DNA of 64,000 nucleotides from contig NZ_FCOP01000010.1 in the NCBI RefSeq assembly GCF_900021175.1, positions 754,940 to 818,939 of the forward strand. The letters run 5' to 3'. The notes below the pieces were generated by a model. That model saw nothing but the letters and a program-made list of their open reading frames with translations. It was not told where the DNA came from and searched no databases. The position numbers were made by a program, and so were the translations under genes. The DNA comes from Pseudenterobacter timonensis (GTDB lineage Bacteria; Pseudomonadota; Gammaproteobacteria; Enterobacterales; Enterobacteriaceae). This document shows, piece by piece, positions 35,606 to 44,723 of this stretch (positions are counted from its first letter, which is position 1; the number at the start of each line of letters is the position of its first letter).

Positions 35606-37702
35606 TTATTCAGGCAGGGCGTAAACCACCACCTGATCGCCCACCTGATCCTTCAGGATGGTATTCCCCCCGGCGACGAAGGCGACATACTGCCGGCCTT
35701 TGTATTCGTAGATCGACGGGTTGGCGACCGCAGGCGCTTCCGCCTGATCGGACCACAGCTCTTCCCCGGTCTCCACCGAGTAGGCGCGGACTTTGGCATC
35801 CATCGAGGCGCCGATAAAGACCACGCCGCCCGCTGTCACCGCCGGGCCGCCGATGGTTGGCGAGCCCCAGCTTTCCGGCATAAAGAAGCCATACTGCTGG
35901 GAGGCGCCAATCGGACGGCGCCATTTCACGTCGCCGGTGTGCATATCCAGCGCCACAATTTCACCAAACGGCGGCTGCCAGCATGGCATACCGAGCCAGT
36001 TGCTGGCGACCATCAGACGCATACCGTAAGGGGCGCCTTCCTGTGGCGCAAAGCCGCTCTCGTTACCGGAACCTTTATCCGCTTTGTCATAATCTTCGCG
36101 GCTGTAGAGCTTCACATACTGCACAATATGCGAGGTGTTCACGATGGCGATCTGTTTGTGTGGATCGAACGCCACGCCGCCCCACTGGACGCCACCGGCG
36201 CTGTCCGGATAGGTCAGGGTACCTTCGCCCTTCGTGGTGGGCGGCGTGTACATCCCCTCATAGGTCAGCTTATCCCACAGACGGGAACACTGACCGGCGC
36301 CTACCATATCCGCCAGTTTCCAGATCTCAGGCTTCTTCGACTGATCGAGCAGCGGCGCGGGTTTGGTCGGGAAAGGCTGCGTGGGCGAGAGCACTTCACC
36401 TTTCACCGAGCCATCCCCCTGCGGCACCGGACGCTCCTCAATCGGCCAGACATCTTCCCCCGTCAGACGGTTCACAACAAACAGGAAGCCCTGCTTGGTC
36501 GCCTGTACCAGCGCCGGGATCGGTTTGCCGTCGACCGTAATATCCATCAGGGTCGGCGCGGAGTTAATGTCATAATCCCACACGTCGTGATGTACCCACT
36601 GACGGGACCAGACCACTTTGCCGGTGTTGATATCGAGCGCGGTGGTGGAGGTGCCAAGCGGGATTGGTTTAACGCGGTTGCCGCCCCAGTAATTCGGTGA
36701 CGGAGAGGAGACCGGCAGATAGACCAGCCCGTTAGCCTCATCGGCGGACATATGGGTCCAGACGTTAGCCGTACCGGTTTTTTGGCGGATCTCGGGAGGG
36801 ATAGCGTCAAAGCTCCACTCGCGCTCGCCGGTCTGCGCGTTGATGGAGAAGACGGTGCCCGGAGGCGCTTCGGCATAGGCCCAGTCTTTGCCTGCCCAGC
36901 CAACCAGCAGATGGTTACCAACGACGGTAGGTGGTTGCAGAATAGAAAGCGGGTATTTGGCGTTAACCGTGTTCCACTGATTGATGTTCAGCACGCCATT
37001 GTCAGCAAAGCCGCTGCACGGCTTGCCGGAATCGGCGTCCAGCGCGTAGAGCTTGCCATCCACGGTGCCCATATAGACGATCTTCTGGCACGCCTCGCCG
37101 GCAACCGGGTTTTTCGCCTGCCAGTAAGAGACGCCCCGGTTTTTCAGCACCGGCTGGGTCAGGGCCTTGCGTGACGATTTGGTGTCGTAGTGCCACTTCT
37201 CCTTCCCGGTACCAGGATCGAGCGCGATCAGGCGATCGAAAGGCGTACCGATGTAGATCGTCTCGTTGGCGAAGATCGGCGTCGCGGACCAGACGGTGGC
37301 TGGCGTGTCGCCTTTTCCGTCCGAAACGTCGCCGGTATGGAACTCCCAGACCTTGGTTAACTTATTGACGTTCTCCGCGGTGATCTGCGTCAGCGGGCTG
37401 TATTTCTGGGCGTTCAGCTGACCGTGAAAGCTGTCCCAGGTGGCCTTATCCGGGACCAGTGATGTCGCAGGCGGCGTGGCCGATTCCACTTTCTGCCCGT
37501 CGTTATTGCCCGTCGAGGCATCGTCAGTGGTTTTTGTGGTTCCCGCCTCCTGCTGATTGGCCGCATCCGCGCTGGCCTCATCCCGGGCGCCCATCGTCGC
37601 CTGAGGGGCTTTCTCCTGCGCCTGGAGCGGCAGGGGAGCGACCAGTAACGCCAGCGCGGTCATGCTGATTTTCAGTAATGGGGTGTGTTTATCGTTATTC
37701 AC
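35606..37702 (-). CDS. PQQ-dependent periplasmic dehydrogenase (glucose/quinate/shikimate family), catalytic subunit
   Basis: 698 residues from the GTG at 37702, chosen because GAGGAG lies 7 bases upstream and a signal peptide follows (ISMTALALLVAPLPLQAQ). A low-complexity Ala/Thr/Gln linker precedes an eight-bladed quinoprotein propeller with W-motifs ('ALDPGTGKEKWHYDT', 'AFDPHKQIAIVNTS', 'ALDMHTGDVKWRRPIG', 'SVETGEELWS'). In Gcd and QuiA the membrane anchor is fused to the N-terminus; here it is missing and a small membrane protein is encoded 10 bases upstream. It would oxidise a sugar or polyol in the periplasm and pass electrons to ubiquinone. No PQQ synthesis genes are in the window. Confidence 0.87.
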   Translation of the reverse strand: MNNDKHTPLLKISMTALALLVAPLPLQAQEKAPQATMGARDEASADAANQQEAGTTKTTDDASTGNNDGQKVESATPPATSLVPDKATWDSFHGQLNAQKYSPLTQITAENVNKLTKVWEFHTGDVSDGKGDTPATVWSATPIFANETIYIGTPFDRLIALDPGTGKEKWHYDTKSSRKALTQPVLKNRGVSYWQAKNPVAGEACQKIVYMGTVDGKLYALDADSGKPCSGFADNGVLNINQWNTVNAKYPLSILQPPTVVGNHLLVGWAGKDWAYAEAPPGTVFSINAQTGEREWSFDAIPPEIRQKTGTANVWTHMSADEANGLVYLPVSSPSPNYWGGNRVKPIPLGTSTTALDINTGKVVWSRQWVHHDVWDYDINSAPTLMDITVDGKPIPALVQATKQGFLFVVNRLTGEDVWPIEERPVPQGDGSVKGEVLSPTQPFPTKPAPLLDQSKKPEIWKLADMVGAGQCSRLWDKLTYEGMYTPPTTKGEGTLTYPDSAGGVQWGGVAFDPHKQIAIVNTSHIVQYVKLYSREDYDKADKGSGNESGFAPQEGAPYGMRLMVASNWLGMPCWQPPFGEIVALDMHTGDVKWRRPIGASQQYGFFMPESWGSPTIGGPAVTAGGVVFIGASMDAKVRAYSVETGEELWSDQAEAPAVANPSIYEYKGRQYVAFVAGGNTILKDQVGDQVVVYALPE

Positions 37703-37712
37703 GGACTGCTCC

Positions 37713-38078
37713 TCAGACTCTGGCGCTATGACGGGGATGAATGGGACTTTTGCAGAGCGCAATCAGGCCAATCAGGCCGACCACCATTGCTGCGGTAATG
37801 ATGTACTGGTGCAGCAGCGCGCCAGCAAAACCGATACCGATCAACATCACAAGGGTGATAACGATCAGGAGAATACGCCATCCGCGACGGGATGCGCGCA
37901 GCAGGATAAAGGTGAGCAGCGCCAGCAGCACGCAGTCGATGGCTACGCCCAGCGCGCCAATCGTGCCGGTTACGCCGGTGAGCGGCGTCAGCCACGCGTA
38001 CAGCGCTACCGCGAAGCCAACCACGGCTGACAGCAGCAGCAGCAGAACGCCGAGGCGTGAGGATGAAGAGTGCAACAT
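37713..38078 (-). CDS. Small membrane subunit/anchor of the PQQ dehydrogenase
   Basis: 121 residues from the ATG at 38078. Four hydrophobic helices at about residues 8-30, 38-58, 64-83 and 87-105, arranged like the N-terminal membrane domain of membrane-bound glucose dehydrogenase ('LYAWLTPLTGVTGTIGALGV'). It is followed 10 bases later by the dehydrogenase, so the two are cotranscribed and probably form a complex in the inner membrane that hands electrons to ubiquinone. Confidence 0.77.
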   Translation of the reverse strand: MLHSSSSRLGVLLLLLSAVVGFAVALYAWLTPLTGVTGTIGALGVAIDCVLLALLTFILLRASRRGWRILLIVITLVMLIGIGFAGALLHQYIITAAMVVGLIGLIALCKSPIHPRHSARV

Positions 38079-38342
38079 ACCAGGAAAACCCCTCTCAAAA
38101 GTGAACAATTAACAAGATGTTGTGGTGGGCTAATGCGCCAGTTATCGCGCCGGGCAACAACGGCGGCATAGTTCACTTAACGTAACTGAGTATAGAAGAA
38201 GGATTTTTATCTGGGCCGTTTAGTGGCGGGCGGCAAAAGTAGTGGGCTGAGGTCACAATACTTAGCCAAAAAATCGACAGGTTCATCTGCTGAAGCTACA
38301 GTCTATGCAAACTGGTATGACCACATAGACGAGTCGCACTTT

Positions 38343-39200
38343 ATGAATGTGATAACGATACCTGTCAAACAGGGCGGTATTCTGACCGCCACGCTGTGGG
38401 AGAGAAGCGATGCGAAAGGCACGGTGATCCTTCATCCTGCGACGGCGGTAGTACAGGCATTTTACAAGAGCTTCGCTGATTATCTTTATGAAGCTGGCTT
38501 CAACGTTGTGACCTACGACTATCGGGGGACAGGTCGCTCCAGGACAGGAATGCTGCGAGGCTGCAACGTGTCGATGTCCGACTGGATCGAGCAGGATGTC
38601 AGTTGCGTAACAGACTGGGCGAAATCACGTTTCCCCGCGCTTCGCATGATGGCGGTTGGGCACAGCGTGGGCGGACATGCCATTCTGCTTTCGTCGGCCA
38701 CCCGGTCGCTGCATGCGGCGGTAATTGTTGCATCGCACGCGGGCGCCACCCGCACAATCAAACGCACTGTGGAGAAGGTCAGGGTGTGGTGCGTATTACG
38801 TGTGCTTGCTCCGGTTCTTTGCCGTCTCTTCGGCTATATGCCCGCCAGGCGCCTCGGACTGGGCGAAGATCTCCCTGCTCCGGTAATGCAACAATGGGGG
38901 CGCTGGAGCGCAATGCCCGACTACTTCTATAGCGATCCGCGGTGGGATGCTCGCCGCCGGGCCGGTGAGGTCACATTACCTCTGCTGGTCCTGGGTTTTG
39001 ATGACGATCCCTGGGCTAACCCGGACGCGATTACGCGGCTGATGGGACCGGTGAAAAACGCAAAAATAGAACGCCGCGAAATACGCCATGCGGACTTTGG
39101 TATTCCCTCCGTGGGCCATATGGGTTTTTTTCGTAGCCGGTGCGCGGAAACATTATGGCCCGAGGTAGGTAGCTGGCTGGCGCGGGAGTGCCTGCGTTAA
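38343..39200 (+). CDS. Alpha/beta-hydrolase (serine hydrolase)
   Basis: 285 residues from the ATG at 38343; an upstream in-frame start at 38223 lacks a ribosome site. Core motifs are the oxyanion 'VILHPATAVVQAFYKSFADYL', nucleophile elbow GHSVGG and a C-terminal His in 'PSVGHMGFF'. The 'YDYRGTGRS' segment is typical of YheT/esterase-like serine hydrolases. Probably a cytoplasmic esterase or lipase-like enzyme; substrate unknown. Monocistronic, convergent with the TetR gene. Confidence 0.85.
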   Translation: MNVITIPVKQGGILTATLWERSDAKGTVILHPATAVVQAFYKSFADYLYEAGFNVVTYDYRGTGRSRTGMLRGCNVSMSDWIEQDVSCVTDWAKSRFPALRMMAVGHSVGGHAILLSSATRSLHAAVIVASHAGATRTIKRTVEKVRVWCVLRVLAPVLCRLFGYMPARRLGLGEDLPAPVMQQWGRWSAMPDYFYSDPRWDARRRAGEVTLPLLVLGFDDDPWANPDAITRLMGPVKNAKIERREIRHADFGIPSVGHMGFFRSRCAETLWPEVGSWLARECLR

Positions 39201-39303
39201 AAACTGCCTTGCCCGCGCTTTTGGCGGCCCGAAACAATTTTTTTATCGCTGTGAACAGGGCGGGGCTAATAATCTCTCCCGCTAAATACATAAAGGTTAG
39301 CTA

Positions 39304-39855
39304 TCAGTGATTCAGCGCCTTTATCGCCAGCGACAAACATTTTTTAGCCGCCTCTTTATCCTGATTCACATATGCCGACACTATGGCACCTTCCTTTAAA
39401 AAACAAAGCAGATCGATAAACTCCTCGTCCATATCCGGTAAATGCTGCCTGAGCAGTTCCCGCACTTTCATTTTATGGTCATGACAGTACTGACCAATTG
39501 GGCTGGCGGGAGAGCGCATTTCTGCCGCAGTATTAATAAAAAAACAGCCATTAAAGGGGCGTAATTCCTGCACCTCATTTCGAAACCAGTCATCCAGTGC
39601 CTGGAAGAGGGATGAGACCACGCTTTCCGCAGAAGAGGCACCCGATAACCTTTCTGCAAGCCAGCGGAGAAAGATGCCGTCACGCCAGGCGAGCGTGGCG
39701 AGAATGAGCTCATCTTTACCCGAAAAGTGAAGGTAGAGCGTTCGCTTGGCAATTCCCGAGACGGCAAGCACTTCATTAATCCCTACGGAATTAATACCTC
39801 GTTCATTGAATAAATTCAGTGCGGTAATTATTAACTGCTGCTTTTTATCGTTCAT
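39304..39855 (-). CDS. TetR-family repressor
   Basis: 183 residues from the ATG at 39855, 6 bases after AAGGAGG. N-terminal HTH 'IITALNLFNERGINSVGINEVLAVSGIAKRTLYLHFSGKDELI' (about 8-52); the rest is the ligand-binding helical bundle, with a Cys in 'FNGCFFINTAAEM' as in NemR/AcnR-like regulators. It is divergent from the HPP-family gene, and two near-identical palindromes lie between the two genes, so it likely represses both. Confidence 0.9.
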   Translation of the reverse strand: MNDKKQQLIITALNLFNERGINSVGINEVLAVSGIAKRTLYLHFSGKDELILATLAWRDGIFLRWLAERLSGASSAESVVSSLFQALDDWFRNEVQELRPFNGCFFINTAAEMRSPASPIGQYCHDHKMKVRELLRQHLPDMDEEFIDLLCFLKEGAIVSAYVNQDKEAAKKCLSLAIKALNH

Positions 39856-39886
39856 GATCGCCTCCTTCACGCCATATTGACTTAAG

Positions 39887-39929
39887 TAGACAAGTTTGTC
39901 TATTTTAGTGTGTAGACAAATCTGTCTAC
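39887..39929. promoter_or_regulatory. Two TetR operators in the divergent promoter
   Basis: TAGACAAGTTTGTCTA (39887-39902) and GTAGACAAATCTGTCTAC (39912-39929) share the half-site TAGACA, 25 bases centre to centre. They resemble NemR-type boxes and lie between the TetR gene and the HPP gene. Confidence 0.87.
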
Positions 39930-39947
39930 CTACTGGGAGTGATTAAA

Positions 39948-40412
39948 ATGAAGAAATTACCTGGTTACGCTTTAGCTGGGATGGGCGCTGCGCTGGCGAT
40001 CGGTATGCTGGCCTACATTGATACGTTACAGTCAGGGTGGATACTCCTGATGGCGCCCTTCGGGGCCACCACCGTGCTGGTGTTCGGTTTACCGGAAAGC
40101 CCCCTGGCCCGGCCTAAAAACGTCATTCTGGGCCATTTCCTTACCGCTTTGATTGGGGTGGGCTTTGTACAGTGGGTTGGGGTAAACCCACTCACCCTGG
40201 CGCTGGCTTCAGGCCTGGCGGTCACGATGATGCTACTGACCGATACGACTCATCCTCCCGCCGGTGCGAATCCGGTTCTCATTATGCTCGGGGGACAAGG
40301 CTGGGCTTTTCTGGTCTCGCCCGTTTTATCCGGAGCCTGCGTTATCGTATTGCTTGGGTGGCTGTTACGTTATTTACGCCAGGCTGGCGCGAGAAAACCC
40401 GCTATCAGGTAG
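39948..40412 (+). CDS. HPP-family integral membrane protein
   Basis: 154 residues from the ATG at 39948 (GGGAG 9 bases upstream; a GTG three codons earlier is too close). Four membrane helices and the diagnostic 'TDTTHPPAGANPVLIMLGG' (about 104-122) mark the HPP family, some members of which transport nitrite or act in stress. It is divergent from a TetR repressor and ends one base before hpxE on the other strand. Substrate not known here. Confidence 0.87.
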   Translation: MKKLPGYALAGMGAALAIGMLAYIDTLQSGWILLMAPFGATTVLVFGLPESPLARPKNVILGHFLTALIGVGFVQWVGVNPLTLALASGLAVTMMLLTDTTHPPAGANPVLIMLGGQGWAFLVSPVLSGACVIVLLGWLLRYLRQAGARKPAIR

Positions 40413-40413
40413 T

Positions 40414-41379
40414 TTATAAATCCAGACAAAGATTCGCCGAGCGGCTGCGCGAGCAGCAGAGCGCAATCTGCTGCGCGCTGGCCGACTTCTCCGCCTCCGA
40501 CTGGACCGTGTCGCGATGGTCCACAATCCCCTCGATAACCGGCGTCAGACAGGCGCCGCAAATGCCCATCTCGCAGGAGAGGGGGATGTCGACGCCGTTC
40601 TCCTGCAGAACCTGTGCGATGGTTTTATCAGGCGGCACCGGCCACTGTTCGCCGGAGGAGGCGAGGGTAATGCGAAACGTGTCATCTCCCTGCGCGCTCG
40701 TCTCCAGGGCGACAGGCTGGAAAGCTTCGCTGTGGATCTGCTCATCCGGCCAGCCCTTCTCCCGCGCCACGCGGCGCGCGCTGGCCATAAATCCTTCCGG
40801 TCCGCAGAGGTAAACGGAATGGCCGGGCAGGGGCTCCGCCAGCGCAACACAGAGATGCAGCCGGGCGCTTTGCCCTTCGCTGGAGCTGTGGATATGGCAC
40901 TGGCCAACGCCGAAGCGCTGGCGGAGCTCGCGCACGAACGCCCCCTGCTGCGGGTGTTTAAGGTAGTAGTGCAGCGTAAACGGCACCCCGTCCGCCTCCA
41001 GCCGCAGCGCCATGGCGTAGAGCGGGGTGATACCGATCCCGGCGGCCAGCAGCGTCACCCGTTCCGCCGTCTGTAGCGCAAAGAGGTTGCGCGGGCGGGA
41101 GATCAGCAGCGTCTGGCCGGGTCGCAGCTGCTGGTGGATATAGCGGGATCCGCCCCGGGACGCGCTCTCCAGCGCCACGCAGATCAGGTAACCTTCATCA
41201 GCGCTCTCCGGCCCGGTGAGCGAATACTGGCGGATCAGCCCGCAGGGGAGATGAAGGTCGATATGCGCCCCGGGCTGCCAGCCGGGAAGCGGCTGACCGT
41301 CCTGCGCCACCAGCCTGACGGCGAGGCTGCGGCTTCCCTGACGCCAGAGGCCGTCCACAACAACCGTTAACAGATCCAT
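40414..41379 (-). CDS. hpxE: HpxE: reductase component of the purine-oxidising Rieske system
   Basis: 321 residues. The start is the ATG at 41379 after GGAGGTGAGC. Order: FAD/FMN-binding barrel, NAD(P)H domain ('LLAAGIGITPLYAMALRL' and 'VYLCGPEGFM'), then a plant-type [2Fe-2S] domain at the C-terminus ('LSCEMGICGACLTPVIEG' with C-x4-C-x2-C, final Cys in 'IALCCSR'), the layout of phthalate dioxygenase reductase. It feeds electrons to HpxD for hypoxanthine to xanthine oxidation in Klebsiella. Gene follows hpxD by 12 bases. Confidence 0.88.
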   Translation of the reverse strand: MDLLTVVVDGLWRQGSRSLAVRLVAQDGQPLPGWQPGAHIDLHLPCGLIRQYSLTGPESADEGYLICVALESASRGGSRYIHQQLRPGQTLLISRPRNLFALQTAERVTLLAAGIGITPLYAMALRLEADGVPFTLHYYLKHPQQGAFVRELRQRFGVGQCHIHSSSEGQSARLHLCVALAEPLPGHSVYLCGPEGFMASARRVAREKGWPDEQIHSEAFQPVALETSAQGDDTFRITLASSGEQWPVPPDKTIAQVLQENGVDIPLSCEMGICGACLTPVIEGIVDHRDTVQSEAEKSASAQQIALCCSRSRSANLCLDL

Positions 41380-41391
41380 GCTCACCTCCAC

Positions 41392-42429
41392 TCAGACGAG
41401 GAAAAAGTCGCCAAAGCCCATCTTCTTCAGCCCGCGCCGATAGGCGATAGAGCTGCGGTCGGCGGGGATGTGCGCTTCCAGGGTTAAATCCAGCGGCAGT
41501 CTCTCCGGGCGCTGGGTCTCCACCATCAGCCGATCCTCCTCAAAGACGCGCAGGTTAAATGCATGCACCTCTTCCACCGGCACGTGCAGGTCGAAATTGC
41601 GAGCGATGGGGGCGAACATCCGGGTGATGCGTGACGAGACCGGCGAGGCGGCATTCATGATGACCAGCCTGGCGTCACCGGGGAAATGGATGGTCAGGGT
41701 GGCGGTAAAGGGCAGATGCATCTCGAAATGGCGCAGCCACTGGAACCCCTCCGGGGCGCGAAATTCGGAGCTGGCGGGGTAGTTGCCGACGGAGCTCCAG
41801 TAGTCGGCGATAAAACCGAAAGCGGTCTCCTGCGGGTTATAGTCCGGCACCCGCTGGTTATCGGGATCGGCGAAGGTCTCGGTGTGGATCCACGCGAAAT
41901 GGGCGACATCCAGAAAGCCTTCCACCTGACGGCCCGCGAAGCCGTTGACCTCAAAGGCCGGGCAGTTGATCTGCTGAAACCCCTCGTCATCCCAGTGCGG
42001 CATTACCGGCAGCGGCTGCGGGTTTTCCGGGTCGAAGGCCAGGCAGGTCCAGATCAGCCCATAGCGCTCCTCCACCGCAAAGCTGGTGAGGTGAAGCTTA
42101 GCCGGTATCGGCTGGTCAGGGCTGGAAGGGATGCGATTGCAGCGGCCATCTTCGCCGAAGCGCAGCCCGTGATAGGGGCAGACGATGCCTTCTTCGTCGT
42201 GAAAGCCGAGCGTCAGCGGCACGCCGCGATGGGGGCAGACGTCACGCGCGACCACCACCTGGCCCTTGATGCGGTAGATCACCAGCTGCTCATCGAGCAG
42301 CACGGCTTTCACCGGCGCGGGGCCGATATCGCAGGCGCGGGCGACCGGATGCCAGCATGATGCCAGGCGCAGCCAGTCTTCAGGATCGAAGGTGCAATGG
42401 GCGGGTGGGGTGGGTTGGGCTCTCTTCAT
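41392..42429 (-). CDS. hpxD: HpxD: Rieske oxygenase component for hypoxanthine oxidation
   Basis: 345 residues. N-terminal Rieske [2Fe-2S] ligands C65-x-H67 and C84-x2-H87 ('CPHRGVP' and 'CPYHGLRF'), then a mononuclear-iron domain with 'FLDVAHFAWIHTETFAD'. With HpxE it replaces the usual molybdenum xanthine dehydrogenase in Klebsiella-type purine catabolism. First gene of the hpxDE operon, divergent from hpxR across 124 bases; unlike other hpx operons I find no sigma-54 promoter here, matching LysR control of hpxDE. Confidence 0.9.
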   Translation of the reverse strand: MKRAQPTPPAHCTFDPEDWLRLASCWHPVARACDIGPAPVKAVLLDEQLVIYRIKGQVVVARDVCPHRGVPLTLGFHDEEGIVCPYHGLRFGEDGRCNRIPSSPDQPIPAKLHLTSFAVEERYGLIWTCLAFDPENPQPLPVMPHWDDEGFQQINCPAFEVNGFAGRQVEGFLDVAHFAWIHTETFADPDNQRVPDYNPQETAFGFIADYWSSVGNYPASSEFRAPEGFQWLRHFEMHLPFTATLTIHFPGDARLVIMNAASPVSSRITRMFAPIARNFDLHVPVEEVHAFNLRVFEEDRLMVETQRPERLPLDLTLEAHIPADRSSIAYRRGLKKMGFGDFFLV

Positions 42430-42443
42430 GGCGTCTCTTCCTG

Positions 42444-42473
42444 CTCACAAAATAGTTGTTTAATTGTTGTGAG
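42444..42473. promoter_or_regulatory. Candidate HpxR operator in the hpxD-hpxR gap
   Basis: CTCACAA (42444-42450) and TTGTGAG (42467-42473) are perfect 7-bp inverted arms 16 bases apart, with GTTGT direct repeats between them, close to the hpxD start and upstream of hpxR. Position and symmetry suit a LysR-type site. Confidence 0.5.
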
Positions 42474-42553
42474 TTTATTGTTGCCATATTAGGGTGTTGA
42501 CATCCATCGCCATTATTTCAGCTATCCGTTGCAAAAAAGAGAACAGGCAAACG

Positions 42554-43465
42554 ATGAGCCCCTTTTCGCGTTTCGCGACCTATTTTGCCGAGGTAGCCCG
42601 CAGCGGCAGCCTGCGGCGGGCGGCCGAAAAATTGCATATCTCCCCCTCGGCCATTAACCGGCAAATCCTGCAGGCGGAGGAGGCCTTCGGCACCCCTTTA
42701 TTCGAGCGTCTGCCGGAAGGGCTGCGCATGACCACCGCCGGCGAGCTGCTCTACAACGACCTGCTTCGCTGGCAGAAAGAGTTTCAGCTTACGCGGCAAA
42801 AATTTGATGAACTGCAGGGGCTAAAACGCGGCACCGTCAGCGTGGGCATGGTGCAGGCGCTCGCCGAGGGGAGTTTTGCCGCCGCGCTGGCGGAGATTAT
42901 CAGCGGCTGGCCGTGGCTGGAGCTTAATCTGCAGGTGGCCGACAGCCATACCGTCAACCAGAGGGTGCGGCAGGCGGATCTCGATTTCGGCCTGATCCTC
43001 GATCCCGAAGGGCAGGCGGGGCTGAGCGTGCTGGCTTTTGCCGAGCTGGAGATGGGAGTGGTGATGCTCCCGGAGCATGCCCTGGCGCAGGCGGCGACGA
43101 TCTCCCTGGGGGAGCTTAGCGGGGAGCGGCATATTATTCCCGGTGCGCCGCTTATCGTGCATGAGCGGGTGGCGATGCTCTATCGCCATTATGATTTTTC
43201 TCCGGCAAACAGCATCAGCTGCAACGATATCCGGCTGATCAAGTCGCTGGTGCTGAGGGGCAGTGGCGTCACCCTGCTCAGCCGCCTGGACGTGCTGGAT
43301 GAGGTGAGGAGCAGGCAGCTGGCTTTTGTCCCGCTGCGCAACGCACTGCTGCGACCGCTCACGCTGGCCCTCTGTACCGCCCCCTCCCGGCAGCTTTCGC
43401 GACCGGCGCAAATGACGATCCAGAAGCTGACCGCGGTGATGGAGGCGATGCAGGAGAGCGCGTAA
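42554..43465 (+). CDS. hpxR: HpxR: LysR-type activator of hpxDE
   Basis: 303 residues from the ATG at 42554; frames open further upstream would cover the control region. Winged helix 'FAEVARSGSLRRAAEKLHISPSAINRQILQAEEAFGTPLFERL' (about 9-52) and a LysR effector domain follow. Position between hpxDE and hpxO, divergent from hpxD, matches HpxR of Klebsiella, which activates hpxDE with hypoxanthine as inducer. Its end is 3 bases from the convergent hpxO end. Confidence 0.88.
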   Translation: MSPFSRFATYFAEVARSGSLRRAAEKLHISPSAINRQILQAEEAFGTPLFERLPEGLRMTTAGELLYNDLLRWQKEFQLTRQKFDELQGLKRGTVSVGMVQALAEGSFAAALAEIISGWPWLELNLQVADSHTVNQRVRQADLDFGLILDPEGQAGLSVLAFAELEMGVVMLPEHALAQAATISLGELSGERHIIPGAPLIVHERVAMLYRHYDFSPANSISCNDIRLIKSLVLRGSGVTLLSRLDVLDEVRSRQLAFVPLRNALLRPLTLALCTAPSRQLSRPAQMTIQKLTAVMEAMQESA

Positions 43466-43468
43466 CCG

Positions 43469-44623
43469 TCAGCCTAACGGACCGCCCTGAATGGTTTCGC
43501 ACAGGCCGTTGATGATCCGCTCTCCGGTCTCTTCCTTCAGCTCATGATACCAGGCCTGGGTCAGCGCCATATTCTTGCCGTGGGTAACATCGCACCGTTT
43601 ACGCGCCTTCAGCACCAGATCGCGCACCCGGTCGCAGCGCAGCGCTTCATACTGGCGCAGCGTGTCGGCAATGTCGCGGCGCTGGCGGAAGAGATCCCCC
43701 AGCACCACCGCATCCTCCATCGCCGCGCAGCCGCCCTGGCCGATATCGGGCGTCGTGCTGTGTCCCGCATCGCCCAGCAGCGCCACCCTGCCGCGCGCCA
43801 GCCTGTCGAACGGTTCGATATCATGAATTTCGATCCGGTTGGTGGTCTGCGGATCGAGCGCGGCAATCAGCTTCTGCACCGGCGCTGCCCACCCCTGAAA
43901 GTAACGGCTGAGATCGGCGCGCAGGGTGCTGCGATCCTCCGCCAGCCCCGCCGGGAGCGGCACATCAAAGAAAAAGTAGAACCGGCCGCCGGAGACCGGC
44001 ATCAGGGAGACGCGTTTCCCTTCCCCGACAAAGGTGGTCCACTGGTTGCCCGGCGCAATCTCTTCATCGATCTCCACCAGCCCGTTCCAGTTCACATAGC
44101 CCGCGTAGCGGCGCTCCGGGGTATAGCCGAGCACAAAGGGGCGCAGCGCCGAATGGCTGCCGTCGGCGGCAATCAGAAAATCCCCCTGCGCCGTCGAGCC
44201 GTCGGTAAACCAGACGCGCACCCCGTCGGCGAACTCTTCGCAGCGGGTGACCCGTTTACCAAACTGCACGGCGTCGCGTCCCCAGAAGTCGAGCATCTCG
44301 CGCTGCAGCTCAGCGCGGGAGACCGGGCAGGGGCGTCCGCCGGTGCGCGCCACCAGCGGCGCGAGGCTGAACTGCGTCAGCGTCTCCCCCCGCAGGTACT
44401 CCTTATAGGCCAGAAAATGCATCGGGCCGCCGTAATTCTCGATAATCTCGCCCATGCCTAAATGCTGCATGCACTTCACGCCGTTAGGCCAGATGGAGAT
44501 GGCCGCACCCACCGGCTTAATCTCTTTGACGGCTTCAAAAACCTCGCAGTCGATCCCTGCGTTTCTTAGCGCCACCGCCGCGCTCAGGCCGCCAATGCCG
44601 CCGCCGATAACCAATGCTTTCAT
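43469..44623 (-). CDS. hpxO: HpxO: FAD-dependent urate hydroxylase
   Basis: 384 residues. FAD-binding GGGIGG (8-13) after MKALVI, the 'GRVALLGDAGHSTTPDIGQGG' motif of group A flavoprotein monooxygenases, and Arg in 'VSRAELQREML'. HpxO hydroxylates urate to 5-hydroxyisourate with NADH and O2, replacing uricase. A good sigma-54 promoter lies 34 bases upstream, and a shared NtrC-like site beyond it. AGGAGG precedes the ATG. Confidence 0.93.
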   Translation of the reverse strand: MKALVIGGGIGGLSAAVALRNAGIDCEVFEAVKEIKPVGAAISIWPNGVKCMQHLGMGEIIENYGGPMHFLAYKEYLRGETLTQFSLAPLVARTGGRPCPVSRAELQREMLDFWGRDAVQFGKRVTRCEEFADGVRVWFTDGSTAQGDFLIAADGSHSALRPFVLGYTPERRYAGYVNWNGLVEIDEEIAPGNQWTTFVGEGKRVSLMPVSGGRFYFFFDVPLPAGLAEDRSTLRADLSRYFQGWAAPVQKLIAALDPQTTNRIEIHDIEPFDRLARGRVALLGDAGHSTTPDIGQGGCAAMEDAVVLGDLFRQRRDIADTLRQYEALRCDRVRDLVLKARKRCDVTHGKNMALTQAWYHELKEETGERIINGLCETIQGGPLG

Positions 44624-44656
44624 TTATTCCTCCTTTACCCGTGTCGTAATGGGAGG

Positions 44657-44672
44657 AGCAATTTGCGTACCA
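44657..44672 (-). promoter_or_regulatory. Sigma-54 promoter of hpxO
   Basis: On the minus strand TGGTACGCAAATTGCT: GG-N10-GC, with only one difference from TGGCACG-N4-TTGCW. Predicted start near 44646, 23 bases before the ATG. Confidence 0.82.
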
Positions 44673-44723
44673 CAATGGCAACGACGCCCGGCTGGCGGAA
44701 CGGGCGCGTGATGCGTGGCGGGT

